Shown: positions 21,767-30,106 of the stretch, piece after piece | Position numbering within the stretch: position 1 is the stretch's first letter | Layout: the number at the start of each line of letters is the position of its first letter | Source of the DNA: Hymenobacter qilianensis | GTDB lineage: Bacteria > Bacteroidota > Bacteroidia > Cytophagales > Hymenobacteraceae | DNA: 64,000 nucleotides | Assembly: GCF_014489555.1 (NCBI RefSeq) | Contig: NZ_CP060784.1 | Coordinates: forward strand, 2,790,001-2,854,000 | Reading direction: 5' to 3' | Position numbers and translations under genes: made by a program | Notes under the pieces: model-generated | What the model saw: only the letters and a program-made list of their open reading frames with translations | Told to the model about the DNA's origin: nothing | The model's database searches: none

Positions 21767-22759
21767 ATGAAACGTATTAAGCTCATCGAAGTCCGCTCCG
21801 AGCTAGGAGCCGGGACTCGCGGGGCCAGTCTGGGCGTAGATGCGCTACGGATTGCCTGTTTAAACAAAGGTTCTGATTATTTCCGCCGGTTCAATTCCGT
21901 GGCTGTGCCGGATCTGAATCATGTGCTGTTCGATAAAAACCACTTCCCTTACGCCAAGCACATCGACTCAGTTTATACGGTTCAGAAAAACATTGCCAAT
22001 ACGGTTGAACAAACATTACGCCTCGGCGAATTCCCACTAGTGCTAGCCGGCGACCATTCTAACGCCGCCGCAACCCTAGCGGGCATTAAAACAGCTTATC
22101 CGCACAAAACGTTGGGCGTAGTATGGATAGACGCTCACGCCGATATTCACTCTCCTTACACCACGCCTTCGGGTAATATTCATGGCATGCCCATCGCCAT
22201 GGCGCTGAACGAGGATAACCTGGAGTGTCAGCGGAATGTGCCGGAGCCGGAAACCGAATTCTTCTGGCATCGCCTCAAAAACCTGGGCGAGCCGGGTCCC
22301 AAGCTCAAGCCCGAACACCTAGTGTATGTAGTGGTGCGCGATACGGAGCACGAGGAAAATGAAGTAATCAGGCGCTACAACATCAAGAATTTCGGCTTGG
22401 CCGAATTCAAAGAAAAGGGTCCGAAGCAGGTAGCCCGTGAGATTTATGAGCGCCTCCGCTACTGCGACTTGGTGTACGTGTCGTTCGACGTTGACTCTCT
22501 GGACTCGCGCTTCAGCAAAGGCACGGGCACACCCGTAAAAGAAGGCCTGAATGTAGAAGAAGCCATTGCTTTGTGCCAGGCGCTACTGGATAACGACCGG
22601 ATAGTCTGCTTCGAGATGGTAGAAATAAACCCGACGCTCGACTCGGAAAACACGATGGCCAGAAACGCTTTCGACATTCTGGAAGCGGCCACCGATACCA
22701 TCCAGAATCATTTGCAGCACGCCGATGCTACCTCGCGCCAAAGCCGCGCCACTACGTAG
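21767..22759 (+). CDS. Ureohydrolase: arginase or agmatinase
   Basis: Role: Mn-dependent hydrolysis of arginine or agmatine with release of urea. The binuclear-Mn motifs are all present: LAGDHSNAAATLAGI near residue 88, WIDAHADIHSPY near 122 and VSFDVDSLDSRFSKG near 240. The C-terminal Glu block is FEMVEINPTLD near 285. At 330 aa it is in the family range. ATG 21767 is chosen because homology begins there. The position next to and divergent from arginine decarboxylase makes agmatinase attractive, but the sequence is arginase-like and substrate cannot be decided by eye. Confidence 0.88.
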   Translation: MKRIKLIEVRSELGAGTRGASLGVDALRIACLNKGSDYFRRFNSVAVPDLNHVLFDKNHFPYAKHIDSVYTVQKNIANTVEQTLRLGEFPLVLAGDHSNAAATLAGIKTAYPHKTLGVVWIDAHADIHSPYTTPSGNIHGMPIAMALNEDNLECQRNVPEPETEFFWHRLKNLGEPGPKLKPEHLVYVVVRDTEHEENEVIRRYNIKNFGLAEFKEKGPKQVAREIYERLRYCDLVYVSFDVDSLDSRFSKGTGTPVKEGLNVEEAIALCQALLDNDRIVCFEMVEINPTLDSENTMARNAFDILEAATDTIQNHLQHADATSRQSRATT

Positions 22760-22903
22760 TCTGCTAAGTTTAACGAGAACACAAGCAATACAGGATGCTG
22801 GGGGCTTTTTTCGCGGCCTGTGGTGCCTGATTCCGATTATCACTGCTAAAGCTGCGGTGGCTTCCTTATATTCAATTCAAGTTCAGACTAAAACTCCAGT
22901 CCT

Positions 22904-23348
22904 ATGAAGCTCAGTAACGCGCGGTTGGGAATAATGGCTTTGGCGCTAAGTGCCTGCTCTGTATCGCCCCAAAAGCGCGGCCCTGAGGGCGATGTGCCCG
23001 GCCAGACCGTAAGCGCCGCCGTTACGGGCACCGTAAGCTACCGCGAGCGAATTGCACTGCCGCCCACGGCCATAGTGAAGCTGCAGCTTCTGGACGTAAG
23101 CTTCGCCGATGTGGCCGCCACCGTGCTCGACTCCCTGACCCTGCGCCCTCGGAGGGCAAGCAGGTGCCCTACGAGTTTTTGCTGCGCTACGATCCGGCCC
23201 AAATCAACGCGCAGAGTACCTACGCCGTGCAGGCCCGCATTCTGGCAGATGGCAAATTGCTATTCACTACTACCCAAGCCTACCCCGTTATCACCCACGG
23301 CAACCCCTCGACGTGAACATTGTGCTTCAGCAAGTGAATGCTAAATAA
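22904..23348 (+). CDS. YbaY-family lipoprotein (two frameshifts)
   Basis: Role: a YbaY/YscW-type outer-membrane lipoprotein of unknown function. The signal peptide ends at the lipobox LSAC (Cys18). The family core is VTGTVSYRERIALPPTAIVK then QLLDVSFADVAATVL. Beyond 23148 the family continues in another frame (EGKQVPYEFLLRYDPAQI, then KLLFTTTQAYPVITHGNP). It shifts again at 23304-23307 to end DVNIVLQQVNAK at 23348. One extra C in each run (C3 at 23146-23148 and C4 at 23304-23307) restores 148 aa. Two breaks in so small a gene make real decay more conceivable here than elsewhere, but both are single-base losses in C runs. Confidence 0.75.
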
Positions 23349-23390
23349 GCGCTTGGGGGGCTTTTTCGTAACCTAAGCCGTAGCTTGCAC

Positions 23391-23398
23391 TACTTTTG
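23391..23398 (+). promoter_or_regulatory. Bacteroidota -7 box for argS
   Basis: TACTTTTG matches TANNTTTG and lies 32 nt before the GTG start of argS. Confidence 0.5.
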
Positions 23399-23429
23399 TG
23401 CCGCTTAACTTCCTAATTCTCCGCACCCC

Positions 23430-25220
23430 GTGCAACAACTCGAACAAGACATCAAAGCTGCGCTAAGCGCAGCTATTCAGCAGGTATTTGGCGCTACGGT
23501 TACAACGGAGCAGCTTGTTATTCAGCCCACCCGCAAGGAATTCGCCGGCACGTTTACGCTCGTAACGTTTTCGCTGACGAAAAGTCTGGGCAAAGGTCCG
23601 GAGCAGATAGGCCAGGCGCTGGGCGAATGGCTGGCCGCCAATGAGCCCCGCGTGAGTGGGTTCAACGTAGTGAAAGGCTTTCTGAACCTGGAAATAGGTG
23701 ACAGTGAGTGGCTGCGCCAATTTGCTGAGATGCTGGCCCGGCCCGATAACGCTCCGGTGCCTTCAAATGGCCCCCAGCGGGTAGTAGTGGAGTATTCATC
23801 GCCCAATACCAACAAGCCGCTGCATCTGGGCCACCTGCGCAATATTTTTCTGGGCTACTCCGTGGCCGAGATTGTAAAAGCCACTGGCGCCACCGTTACC
23901 AAGGCCAACCTCATCAACGACCGCGGCATCCACATCTGCAAGTCGATGCTGGCCTACCAGCGCTTCGGGCACGGCGAAACACCCCAAAGCTCCGGTATCA
24001 AAGGCGACCACCTGATCGGGAAATACTACGTGCTGTTTGAGCGCCATTACAAGGAAGAAATCCGGCAGCTGGAAGCGGAGGGCGTCCTGCCGGATGTGGC
24101 CAAGCGCCAGGCTCCCCTGATGACCGAAGCCCAATACATGCTACAGCAGTGGGAGCAGGGCGACGAGGAAGTGCTTGCTCTGTGGAAGCAGATGAATGGC
24201 TGGGTGTACGAAGGCTTCGACGAAACCTACCGCACCATCGGCGTCGATTTCGATAAGTATTACTACGAGTCCGAAACCTACCTGCTGGGCAAAGAGCGCG
24301 TGGAAGAAGGCCTCCAAAAAGGCGTCTTCTTCCGCAAAGACGACGGCTCCGTGTGGGTTGATCTGAAGGAAGAAGGCCTCGACGAAAAGCTCTTGCTCCG
24401 CGCCGACGGTACGAGCGTCTACATCACCCAGGACCTGGGCACGGCCGAGCTCAAATACCAGGATTTCAACTACGATTCGTCGGTCTACGTGATTGCCGAC
24501 GAGCAGAACTACCACATGCAGGTGCTACAGGCGGTGTTGCACAAGCTGGGCAAGCCCTACGCCGAAGCCATTCATCACCTCAGCTACGGCATGGTCGATT
24601 TGCCTTCGGGCCGCATGAAATCCCGCGAGGGAACGGTAGTCGACGCCGACGAGCTGGTGCAGGAAATGATAGACACGGCCCGCCGCACTACCCAGGAGCT
24701 GGGCAAAATTGAAGGACTCAGCACCGAGGAAGCCGAGCAGCTCTACCACACGCTGGCTTTGGGCGCGCTCAAGTATTTTCTGCTGAAGGTTGACCCTAAA
24801 AAGCGCATGCTCTTCAACCCCGAGGAAAGCATCAACTTCCAGGGCAATACCGGTCCGTTTGTGCAGTATACGCACGCCCGCATTGCGGCCATTATGCGCA
24901 AAGCCACCGAGCTGGGCCTGACTGGGGGGCAAATTGACGCTCCCGAAAGCCTGCACGAAACCGAGCGCGACGCCGTACAGTTGCTGGCCGGCTACCCTGG
25001 GGTAGTGGCGGAGGCTGCTCGTCTTATGGCGCCTTCCATCCTGGTGCAGTACGTGTACGAAGTGGCGAAAGCATACAATCGCTTTTACACGGAAGTACCT
25101 GTGTTTGGCGAGCCCGACGAAACGAAGCGTCGCTTCCGCGTGGCTCTTTCGGCCCAAACCGGCCGTACCATCAAAGCCGGTATGCGCCTGCTAGGTATCA
25201 CCGTGCCCGAGCGAATGTAA
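23430..25220 (+). CDS. argS: Arginyl-tRNA synthetase
   Basis: Role: charging of tRNA-Arg in the cytoplasm; class I aminoacyl-tRNA synthetase. An N-terminal Arg-tRNA-synthetase domain (1-90) precedes the HIGH-type motif in SSPNTNKPLHLGHLRN near 125. A KMSKS-equivalent GRMKSREGTVV is near 394. The C-terminal DALR anticodon domain (480-596) ends in RLLGITVPERM. The length of 596 aa is normal. The start is GTG 23430, supported by a -7 box 32 nt upstream. It is probably monocistronic, since the following LOG gene has its own leader. Confidence 0.96.
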   Translation: MQQLEQDIKAALSAAIQQVFGATVTTEQLVIQPTRKEFAGTFTLVTFSLTKSLGKGPEQIGQALGEWLAANEPRVSGFNVVKGFLNLEIGDSEWLRQFAEMLARPDNAPVPSNGPQRVVVEYSSPNTNKPLHLGHLRNIFLGYSVAEIVKATGATVTKANLINDRGIHICKSMLAYQRFGHGETPQSSGIKGDHLIGKYYVLFERHYKEEIRQLEAEGVLPDVAKRQAPLMTEAQYMLQQWEQGDEEVLALWKQMNGWVYEGFDETYRTIGVDFDKYYYESETYLLGKERVEEGLQKGVFFRKDDGSVWVDLKEEGLDEKLLLRADGTSVYITQDLGTAELKYQDFNYDSSVYVIADEQNYHMQVLQAVLHKLGKPYAEAIHHLSYGMVDLPSGRMKSREGTVVDADELVQEMIDTARRTTQELGKIEGLSTEEAEQLYHTLALGALKYFLLKVDPKKRMLFNPEESINFQGNTGPFVQYTHARIAAIMRKATELGLTGGQIDAPESLHETERDAVQLLAGYPGVVAEAARLMAPSILVQYVYEVAKAYNRFYTEVPVFGEPDETKRRFRVALSAQTGRTIKAGMRLLGITVPERM

Positions 25221-25317
25221 AAGTTAAGCTGCCTTCACTTAAATAATAAGGCAGGCAGTTTTCTAAGTAGTCAAAGCCGAAATACGCTCCTATGTGTTTC
25301 GACGAATACCTTCCTGT

Positions 25318-25899
25318 ATGAAAAGTGTAGCAGTATACTGCGGTGCCAATGCCGGCCTCAATGATATCTACCGCCAGCAGGCGGAAGTAATGGGGCAAAC
25401 CCTGGCCGAGCGTAATATGATGCTGGTTTATGGTGGTGGTCGGGTAGGCCTCATGGGTGCTGTGGCCGACAGCGTGCTACGCCATGGTGGCCGGGCCATT
25501 GGTGTCATCCCCGATTTTCTGGTGGAGAAGGAAGTAGAGCACCGCGGTTTGACCGAGTTGCACATCGTGAAGTCAATGCACGAGCGAAAGCTGCTGATGG
25601 CTGATTTGGCGGAAGGCTTTGTGGCTATGCCCGGGGGCTACGGCACATTGGAAGAGCTATTTGAAGTGCTGACCTGGGCGCAATTGGGACTGCACCGCAA
25701 GCCGGTGGCTGTGCTCAACGTAGGCGGCTACTATGATCAGCTGCTGGCCCTGCTCGATACGATGGCACGGGAGGGGCTGCTGCGCCAGGAGAACCGTGCG
25801 CAGCTCTTGCAGCACGAATCGCCATCAGTGCTGCTGGATAAGATGCTGCATTTTGAGCCGATTGAGGTAGAAAAATGGCTGACACCACCCACTACTTAA
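25318..25899 (+). CDS. LOG family protein (nucleoside 5'-monophosphate phosphoribohydrolase-like)
   Basis: Role: LOG proteins hydrolyse cytokinin- or purine-nucleotide N-glycosidic bonds; in bacteria the physiological substrate is often unknown. Signatures are VYGGGRVGLMGAVAD near residue 37 and the catalytic MPGGYGTLEELFEVLTWAQL near 102. At 193 aa from ATG 25318 it has the type-I LOG length. An upstream TTG or ATG would add eight residues without homology. It lies 97 nt after argS. Confidence 0.9.
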   Translation: MKSVAVYCGANAGLNDIYRQQAEVMGQTLAERNMMLVYGGGRVGLMGAVADSVLRHGGRAIGVIPDFLVEKEVEHRGLTELHIVKSMHERKLLMADLAEGFVAMPGGYGTLEELFEVLTWAQLGLHRKPVAVLNVGGYYDQLLALLDTMAREGLLRQENRAQLLQHESPSVLLDKMLHFEPIEVEKWLTPPTT

Positions 25900-26034
25900 G
25901 TCGACAACCGGCTGATTGAGGAGATAGAAGTAAGCACGACTTTGTTTCTATCCTCTGACATATCAAGTCCGAAACATTGTGTCAGTACCAGCGGTTTGGG
26001 CGATGCTACCCGTATTGGTTTTTATACTTAGCCC

Positions 26035-26649
26035 TTGAAAAAGCCCCCCATGCAAGCATCAGTCATTCTTCTAACGGTCGCGCTTGCGTCCTGCGGAATT
26101 TCCTCTTCCTCTCAGCCTACAACCGATTCTAATTCTAATACCATGACTACCACTGCTCCCGAAACCGCCGCTGCTGGCACCGTGTACGATTACACTGTCA
26201 AAACCATTGATGGTAAAGATTTGAAGCTAAGCCAGTTTGCTGGCAAAAAGCTGCTCATCGTAAACGTGGCCTCGGAGTGCGGCTATACGCCACAATACAA
26301 GGAGTTGGAAGAGTTGCACAAAAATCACGGCGACAAAGTGACGGTGCTGGGCTTTCCAGCCAATAATTTTGGTGGTCAGGAGCCCGGTACCAACGAGGAG
26401 ATTGCCACTTTCTGCGAGAAGAACTTTGGTGTAACCTTTCCTCTGTTTGAGAAAGTATCGGTGAAAGGCGACGACACGGCGCCCCTGTTTCAGTTCTTGG
26501 CCGACAAAACCAAGAACGGCGCTATCAGCGACGCGCCTACCTGGAATTTCTGCAAATACCTGGTGGATGAGCAAGGCCACGTAATCGGCTTTTATCCTTC
26601 CAAAGTGAAGCCCATGAGCGATGAACTGGTGAGTGCTATTCTGAAATAA
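26035..26649 (+). CDS. Glutathione peroxidase family lipoprotein
   Basis: Role: reduction of hydrogen or lipid peroxides, probably thioredoxin-dependent as in most bacterial Gpx. A lipoprotein signal (MQASVILLTVALASC) puts it in the envelope, which is unusual for Gpx. The linker is Ser/Thr-rich (residues 21-50). The catalytic set is present: NVASECGYTPQY (peroxidatic Cys), LGFPANNFGGQEPG (Gln) and DAPTWNFCKYLVD (Trp/Asn). At about 204 aa it has full domain length. The start may be TTG 26035 (MKKPPMQAS) or ATG 26050; the former gives a more typical charged n-region. A Cys sits in place of selenocysteine. Confidence 0.92.
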   Translation: MKKPPMQASVILLTVALASCGISSSSQPTTDSNSNTMTTTAPETAAAGTVYDYTVKTIDGKDLKLSQFAGKKLLIVNVASECGYTPQYKELEELHKNHGDKVTVLGFPANNFGGQEPGTNEEIATFCEKNFGVTFPLFEKVSVKGDDTAPLFQFLADKTKNGAISDAPTWNFCKYLVDEQGHVIGFYPSKVKPMSDELVSAILK

Positions 26650-26675
26650 AAGGTTTATAGCTTTTGTTTGCTTTG

Positions 26676-26714
26676 CAAAACGTCATGCTTCGAGATCCTT
26701 AGCATGACGTTTTG
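26676..26714. repeat. REP-like palindrome ACGTCATGC/GCATGACGT, copy 1
   Basis: CAAAACGTCATGCT and AGCATGACGTTTTG form a 14-bp perfect stem with an 11-nt loop, 27 nt after the glutathione peroxidase stop. The ACGTCATGC...GCATGACGT core recurs at 53591-53635. It may also act as terminator (TTTTG tail). Confidence 0.6.
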
Positions 26715-26731
26715 ATTTTCGCTTCTGGCGT

Positions 26732-27669
26732 ATGACTTCCTCTTCGGCTTCTTCTACACCTCCCCACCCAAGCCCCGTCAGCGCTTGGGTTTCGGCTTTT
26801 CGGCCGCGCACGTTGCCTTTGGCCTTAGCCAGCATTCTCACGGGGGGCTTTTTAGCTGCCGCTGGGGGCAATTTAATGGCGCAGTCGTTGGGCTGGCGGC
26901 GCTCACTACCATCTTACTCCAGATTCTGAGTAACCTCGCCAACGACTACGGCGATTCCCAAAACGGCGCCGACAGTGTGCACCGCGAAGGCCCGTTGCGG
27001 GCGGTGCAGGCCGGCTATATCACACCGGCCCGTATGAAGCAGGCTATGGGTGTGTTTGGCGTGGCTGCATTTGTATCTGGGCTGGCGCTGCTGTGGGTAG
27101 CGCTAGGCGCGGCTGGCATGTGGGTTCTGCTCACGTTCCTGCTGCTGGGCTTGGCCGCTATTTGGGCCGCTATTAACTATACGGCAGGCAGTAATCCGTA
27201 TGGTTACGCCGGTTTGGGCGATGTGTCGGTGTTCATCTTTTTTGGGCTCGTGGGCGTGGGCGGCACTTACTTTCTGCAAACCCAGACGCTACCGCTGGCT
27301 GTATGGCTGCCCGCTGCTAGTCTGGGCTGCTTTGCTACGGCCGTGCTCAATGTGAACAATATCCGCGACCTGCGCTCCGACGAGTTGGCCGGTAAAATCA
27401 CGATTCCCGTGCGGCTGGGGGGCAAATCGGCGCGGCGCTACCACTGGCTACTGCTGATATTCGGCCTGGGCAGCGCCACTGTATACGTGGCGCTTACCTA
27501 TCACTCGCCTTGGCAGTGGCTGTTTTTGCTTTCTGTACCACTGTTTTGGTTTAATGGCCGTCAGGTTTGGGCGCGACAAGACTCCAAAAAACTCGACCCA
27601 TTGCTGAAGCAAATGGCCATGAGTACACTGGTATTTGTGCTGTTGTTTGGAATAGGGCAGCTTCTGTAG
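26732..27669 (+). CDS. menA: 1,4-dihydroxy-2-naphthoate polyprenyltransferase MenA (one frameshift)
   Basis: Role: prenylation of DHNA to demethylmenaquinone at the inner membrane. The N-terminus SAWVSAFRPRTLPLALASIL is the MenA signature. The UbiA prenyl-diphosphate motif follows as NLANDYGDSQNGAD near residue 70, and the second Asp motif as NVNNIRDLRSDELAGK near 210. About eight to nine helices are visible. The two halves lie in different frames. One G added to the G5 run at 26864-26868 joins them as AAAGGQFNGAVVGLAALTT, 312 aa in total. The start is ATG 26732. Menaquinone is the usual respiratory quinone in this phylum. Confidence 0.9.
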
Positions 27670-27729
27670 ACCCGGCTCTTGCGCATTTGTAGCAATTTCT
27701 GGGGGCAAATGTGTACATTAGCCAGCACT

Positions 27730-29727
27730 ATGCGTGCCCTAAGCCTATCCTTGTTATTCTCTACTCGGTTTATATTAGTGTGGAGCTGCTTGTTCAGCTT
27801 TTTTGCCACTACTTCGGCGCGGGCCGCCACGGAAGACACGCTGGTAATGCGACCTTCCGGAGCCGATTTTTTCATCGATGGCTCCTACTATAGTGTGCTG
27901 GAAGACTCCTCGAGCCAGTTAACAATTCATGACGTGCGCCGCCCGGCCAAGGCCAGCCAGTTTGCCCCCTACACCGGCGCACCGAACATGAGTAATACGA
28001 ATTCGGCGTATTGGCTGCGCTTTACCGTGCGCAACGAAGACCCATCTGGCACGCATTGGTTCCTCGATTTATTCGACTCCCACATCAATGATGTGCGATT
28101 TTTTCAGCCTACCGCTACCGGCTACAAGCAGTTTCATACCGGTGCCGATCTGCCTTTCGCCACGCGCCCCCATCCTTACAAAGACTTTCTGTTTGACCTT
28201 CCCTTATCGCTGGGTGAGACTCAAACGTACTACCTGCGCTTAGCGTCCGATTCCAAGACGAGCTTTCGCGCCATGATGCGCAATGAGCCGGTGCTGCTCA
28301 CCCATTTCCAGACCCAATACGGATTGCTGGGGGGCTTTTATGGAGTGCTCTTCATCATGGTAGTGTATAATCTGTGCATCTACCTTTTTATCGGGGAAGA
28401 AACCTACCTGCGCTACGTGCTGTACGTGCTGAGCTGTAGCCTATTGTTCTTATCCGAGGACGGGCTGGGGTTTGAGTATGTGTGGTCAGATTTGCCGTGG
28501 CTTAATCGCCTGATCAATGCTGGCGCACCCGTAGTGCTGCTCTTTACCTTTATGCACTACGCGCGCGGCTTCCTCGATACATCCCTACGCGTGCCCCGCC
28601 TCGATTGGTGGATTCGGCTGATTGGCGCCCTGAGCGTGGCCCTGCTGCTGGCCGATATACTGGTAGTGCAATCGGGCTTCAGCTTCTGGCTGTATCTACT
28701 GCCTTACTGTCTTATTTATTATGCCGCTGTGCTGGTGTATCAGCAGGGGCTGCGGGCGGCGCGCTATTTTTTGCTGGCGCACGCGCTGGTAGCTGTCAGT
28801 TTGGTTTTCCTCATTACCCGCAAGCTTGGCATCGAATTCTTAAATAATCACTTCACCGTGTATAGCATGAACGTGGCGTTTGTGGTGGAAGTGACTATCT
28901 TATCCTATGCGCTGGGCGAAAAGATTAAGGGAATTAAAGATGCCCGGCTGGCCGTGCAGGCTCGCCTGGTGAAGCAGCTCCGCAAAAAGCATTTGGCCCA
29001 AGACCGCCTGGTGGAGCAGCTCCAGCAAAATCAGCAGCTCAAGGATCAACTCAACTCAGAGCTGGAAGCGCAGGTAGCCCGACGCACCCAGGAACTGCGT
29101 CAGCAAAGCGAAACCATAGCTGCCCAAAACCGCGAACTGCTGCAAGCCAACGGATTATTAGCCCTGCAATCGGCCGCTATTGAAAAGCTAAATGCCAACC
29201 TTCAGCACGATTTGCAGCAGGCCCAGACCGCCCGTGTCTTAGCCAAAGAGGTAGATTTTGGCGAGTTCAGCCAGATCTATCCCGACAAAGATGCCTGTCT
29301 GAGCTACTTAGCGGACCTGAAATGGGCAAACGGCTACCAGTGCCGCAAGTGTGGCTACGAGAAGTATTGCACCGGCCGCGAGCCCCACGCGCGGCGCTGT
29401 ACCCGCTGCCGCTACGTGGAGTCGGCCACGGCCTACACTATGTTGCAGAAGTGTAAGTTCTCGATAGTCAAGGCTTTGTATGCAGTGTTCCTGATCAATG
29501 CCCACCAAGGCAATTACTCCTCCCAGGAGATGTCCCGCCTTCTGGACCTGCGCCAAGCCACGTGCTGGAGCTTTAGTCAGAAAGTAATGGATGCCATGCG
29601 CCGCCGCCGCCTGTCACCTGATTATGAGGTAAACGAAAGCTGGACACATATCCTGCTTGACGCGACCAGCGAAGCAGATGAAACTTCTGAATCAGAATTT
29701 TCCGCTTCACTTTCTCAAAAGGCCTGA
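27730..29727 (+). CDS. 7TM-DISM receptor with coiled coil and IS1595-type zinc-ribbon/HTH tail
   Basis: Role: inferred to be a membrane receptor that binds a periplasmic ligand and acts on DNA or a partner through its cytoplasmic tail. Domains: signal peptide 1-32 (cut near ARA); 7TMR-DISMED2-like beta-sandwich about 35-175; seven helices about 185-400; coiled coil rich in Q/L/E about 405-520. The C-terminal module (520-640) has CRKCG and CTRCR zinc-ribbon pairs. It continues as KFSIVKALYAVFLINAHQG and LLDLRQATCWSFSQKVMDAM, matching the N-terminal DNA-binding part of IS1595 transposases. No DDE catalytic domain follows; the last 30 residues are acidic and Ser-rich. ATG 27730 is preferred over an upstream TTG. 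It lies 60 nt after menA and upstream of the glucan locus. Confidence 0.82.
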   Translation: MRALSLSLLFSTRFILVWSCLFSFFATTSARAATEDTLVMRPSGADFFIDGSYYSVLEDSSSQLTIHDVRRPAKASQFAPYTGAPNMSNTNSAYWLRFTVRNEDPSGTHWFLDLFDSHINDVRFFQPTATGYKQFHTGADLPFATRPHPYKDFLFDLPLSLGETQTYYLRLASDSKTSFRAMMRNEPVLLTHFQTQYGLLGGFYGVLFIMVVYNLCIYLFIGEETYLRYVLYVLSCSLLFLSEDGLGFEYVWSDLPWLNRLINAGAPVVLLFTFMHYARGFLDTSLRVPRLDWWIRLIGALSVALLLADILVVQSGFSFWLYLLPYCLIYYAAVLVYQQGLRAARYFLLAHALVAVSLVFLITRKLGIEFLNNHFTVYSMNVAFVVEVTILSYALGEKIKGIKDARLAVQARLVKQLRKKHLAQDRLVEQLQQNQQLKDQLNSELEAQVARRTQELRQQSETIAAQNRELLQANGLLALQSAAIEKLNANLQHDLQQAQTARVLAKEVDFGEFSQIYPDKDACLSYLADLKWANGYQCRKCGYEKYCTGREPHARRCTRCRYVESATAYTMLQKCKFSIVKALYAVFLINAHQGNYSSQEMSRLLDLRQATCWSFSQKVMDAMRRRRLSPDYEVNESWTHILLDATSEADETSESEFSASLSQKA

Positions 29728-30106
29728 AGCCTCCCACCAGCAGCAAACTAAACTTATGTCTGCCGCCCAGACGCGAAGTAGGCTTTGCAGGTAACGCTGG
29801 GCAGAGTAGCTGGTATACGGTGTCTCAGAGGAAAACCATTTAAAAGACGACTAGCTGAGTGTTTTATTGAAAAAAAATCTGTCTGACTTCGCTTTTTTTC
29901 ATTGTTTCTTAGCCGTTGTCTGCTTTCTCGGGCTTAAGTCAGCTATAGCGCAGCAGCCCGTAATTAGCTGGGTTTTACGTGTGCAGTAAGTGTATAAATT
30001 AGATTTAGTATACCTATAAAAAGTTCGTTTTGAGGCTGTGGGGGGCTTTTTTGCTTTGCATTTTCAAAACAAGGACGGATATATTTGGGAAAACTTCCCT
30101 GTCCTT
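29728..30106. other. Intergenic region, 379 nt, leader of the GH3 gene
   Basis: It becomes AT-rich from about 29860. It contains an isolated GGGGGGCTTTTTT at 30040-30052 without a matching left arm, and the -7 box TATATTTG at 30080. I see no gene or RNA. Confidence 0.6.
30080..30087 (+). promoter_or_regulatory. Bacteroidota promoter for the GH3 gene
   Basis: TATATTTG matches TANNTTTG exactly, with a TTG about 21 nt upstream (near 30056). It lies 20 nt before ATG 30107, which supports that start. Confidence 0.55.

Noticed and set aside
22790..22815. G5CTTTTTT after the arginase-family gene as a terminator
   Set aside because: I find no matching left arm. It may be only another copy of the recurrent G-run motif.
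29280..29727. An IS1595 insertion at the end of the receptor gene
   Set aside because: No DDE domain, terminal inverted repeats or target duplication are visible, and the coiled coil runs smoothly into the zinc ribbon.
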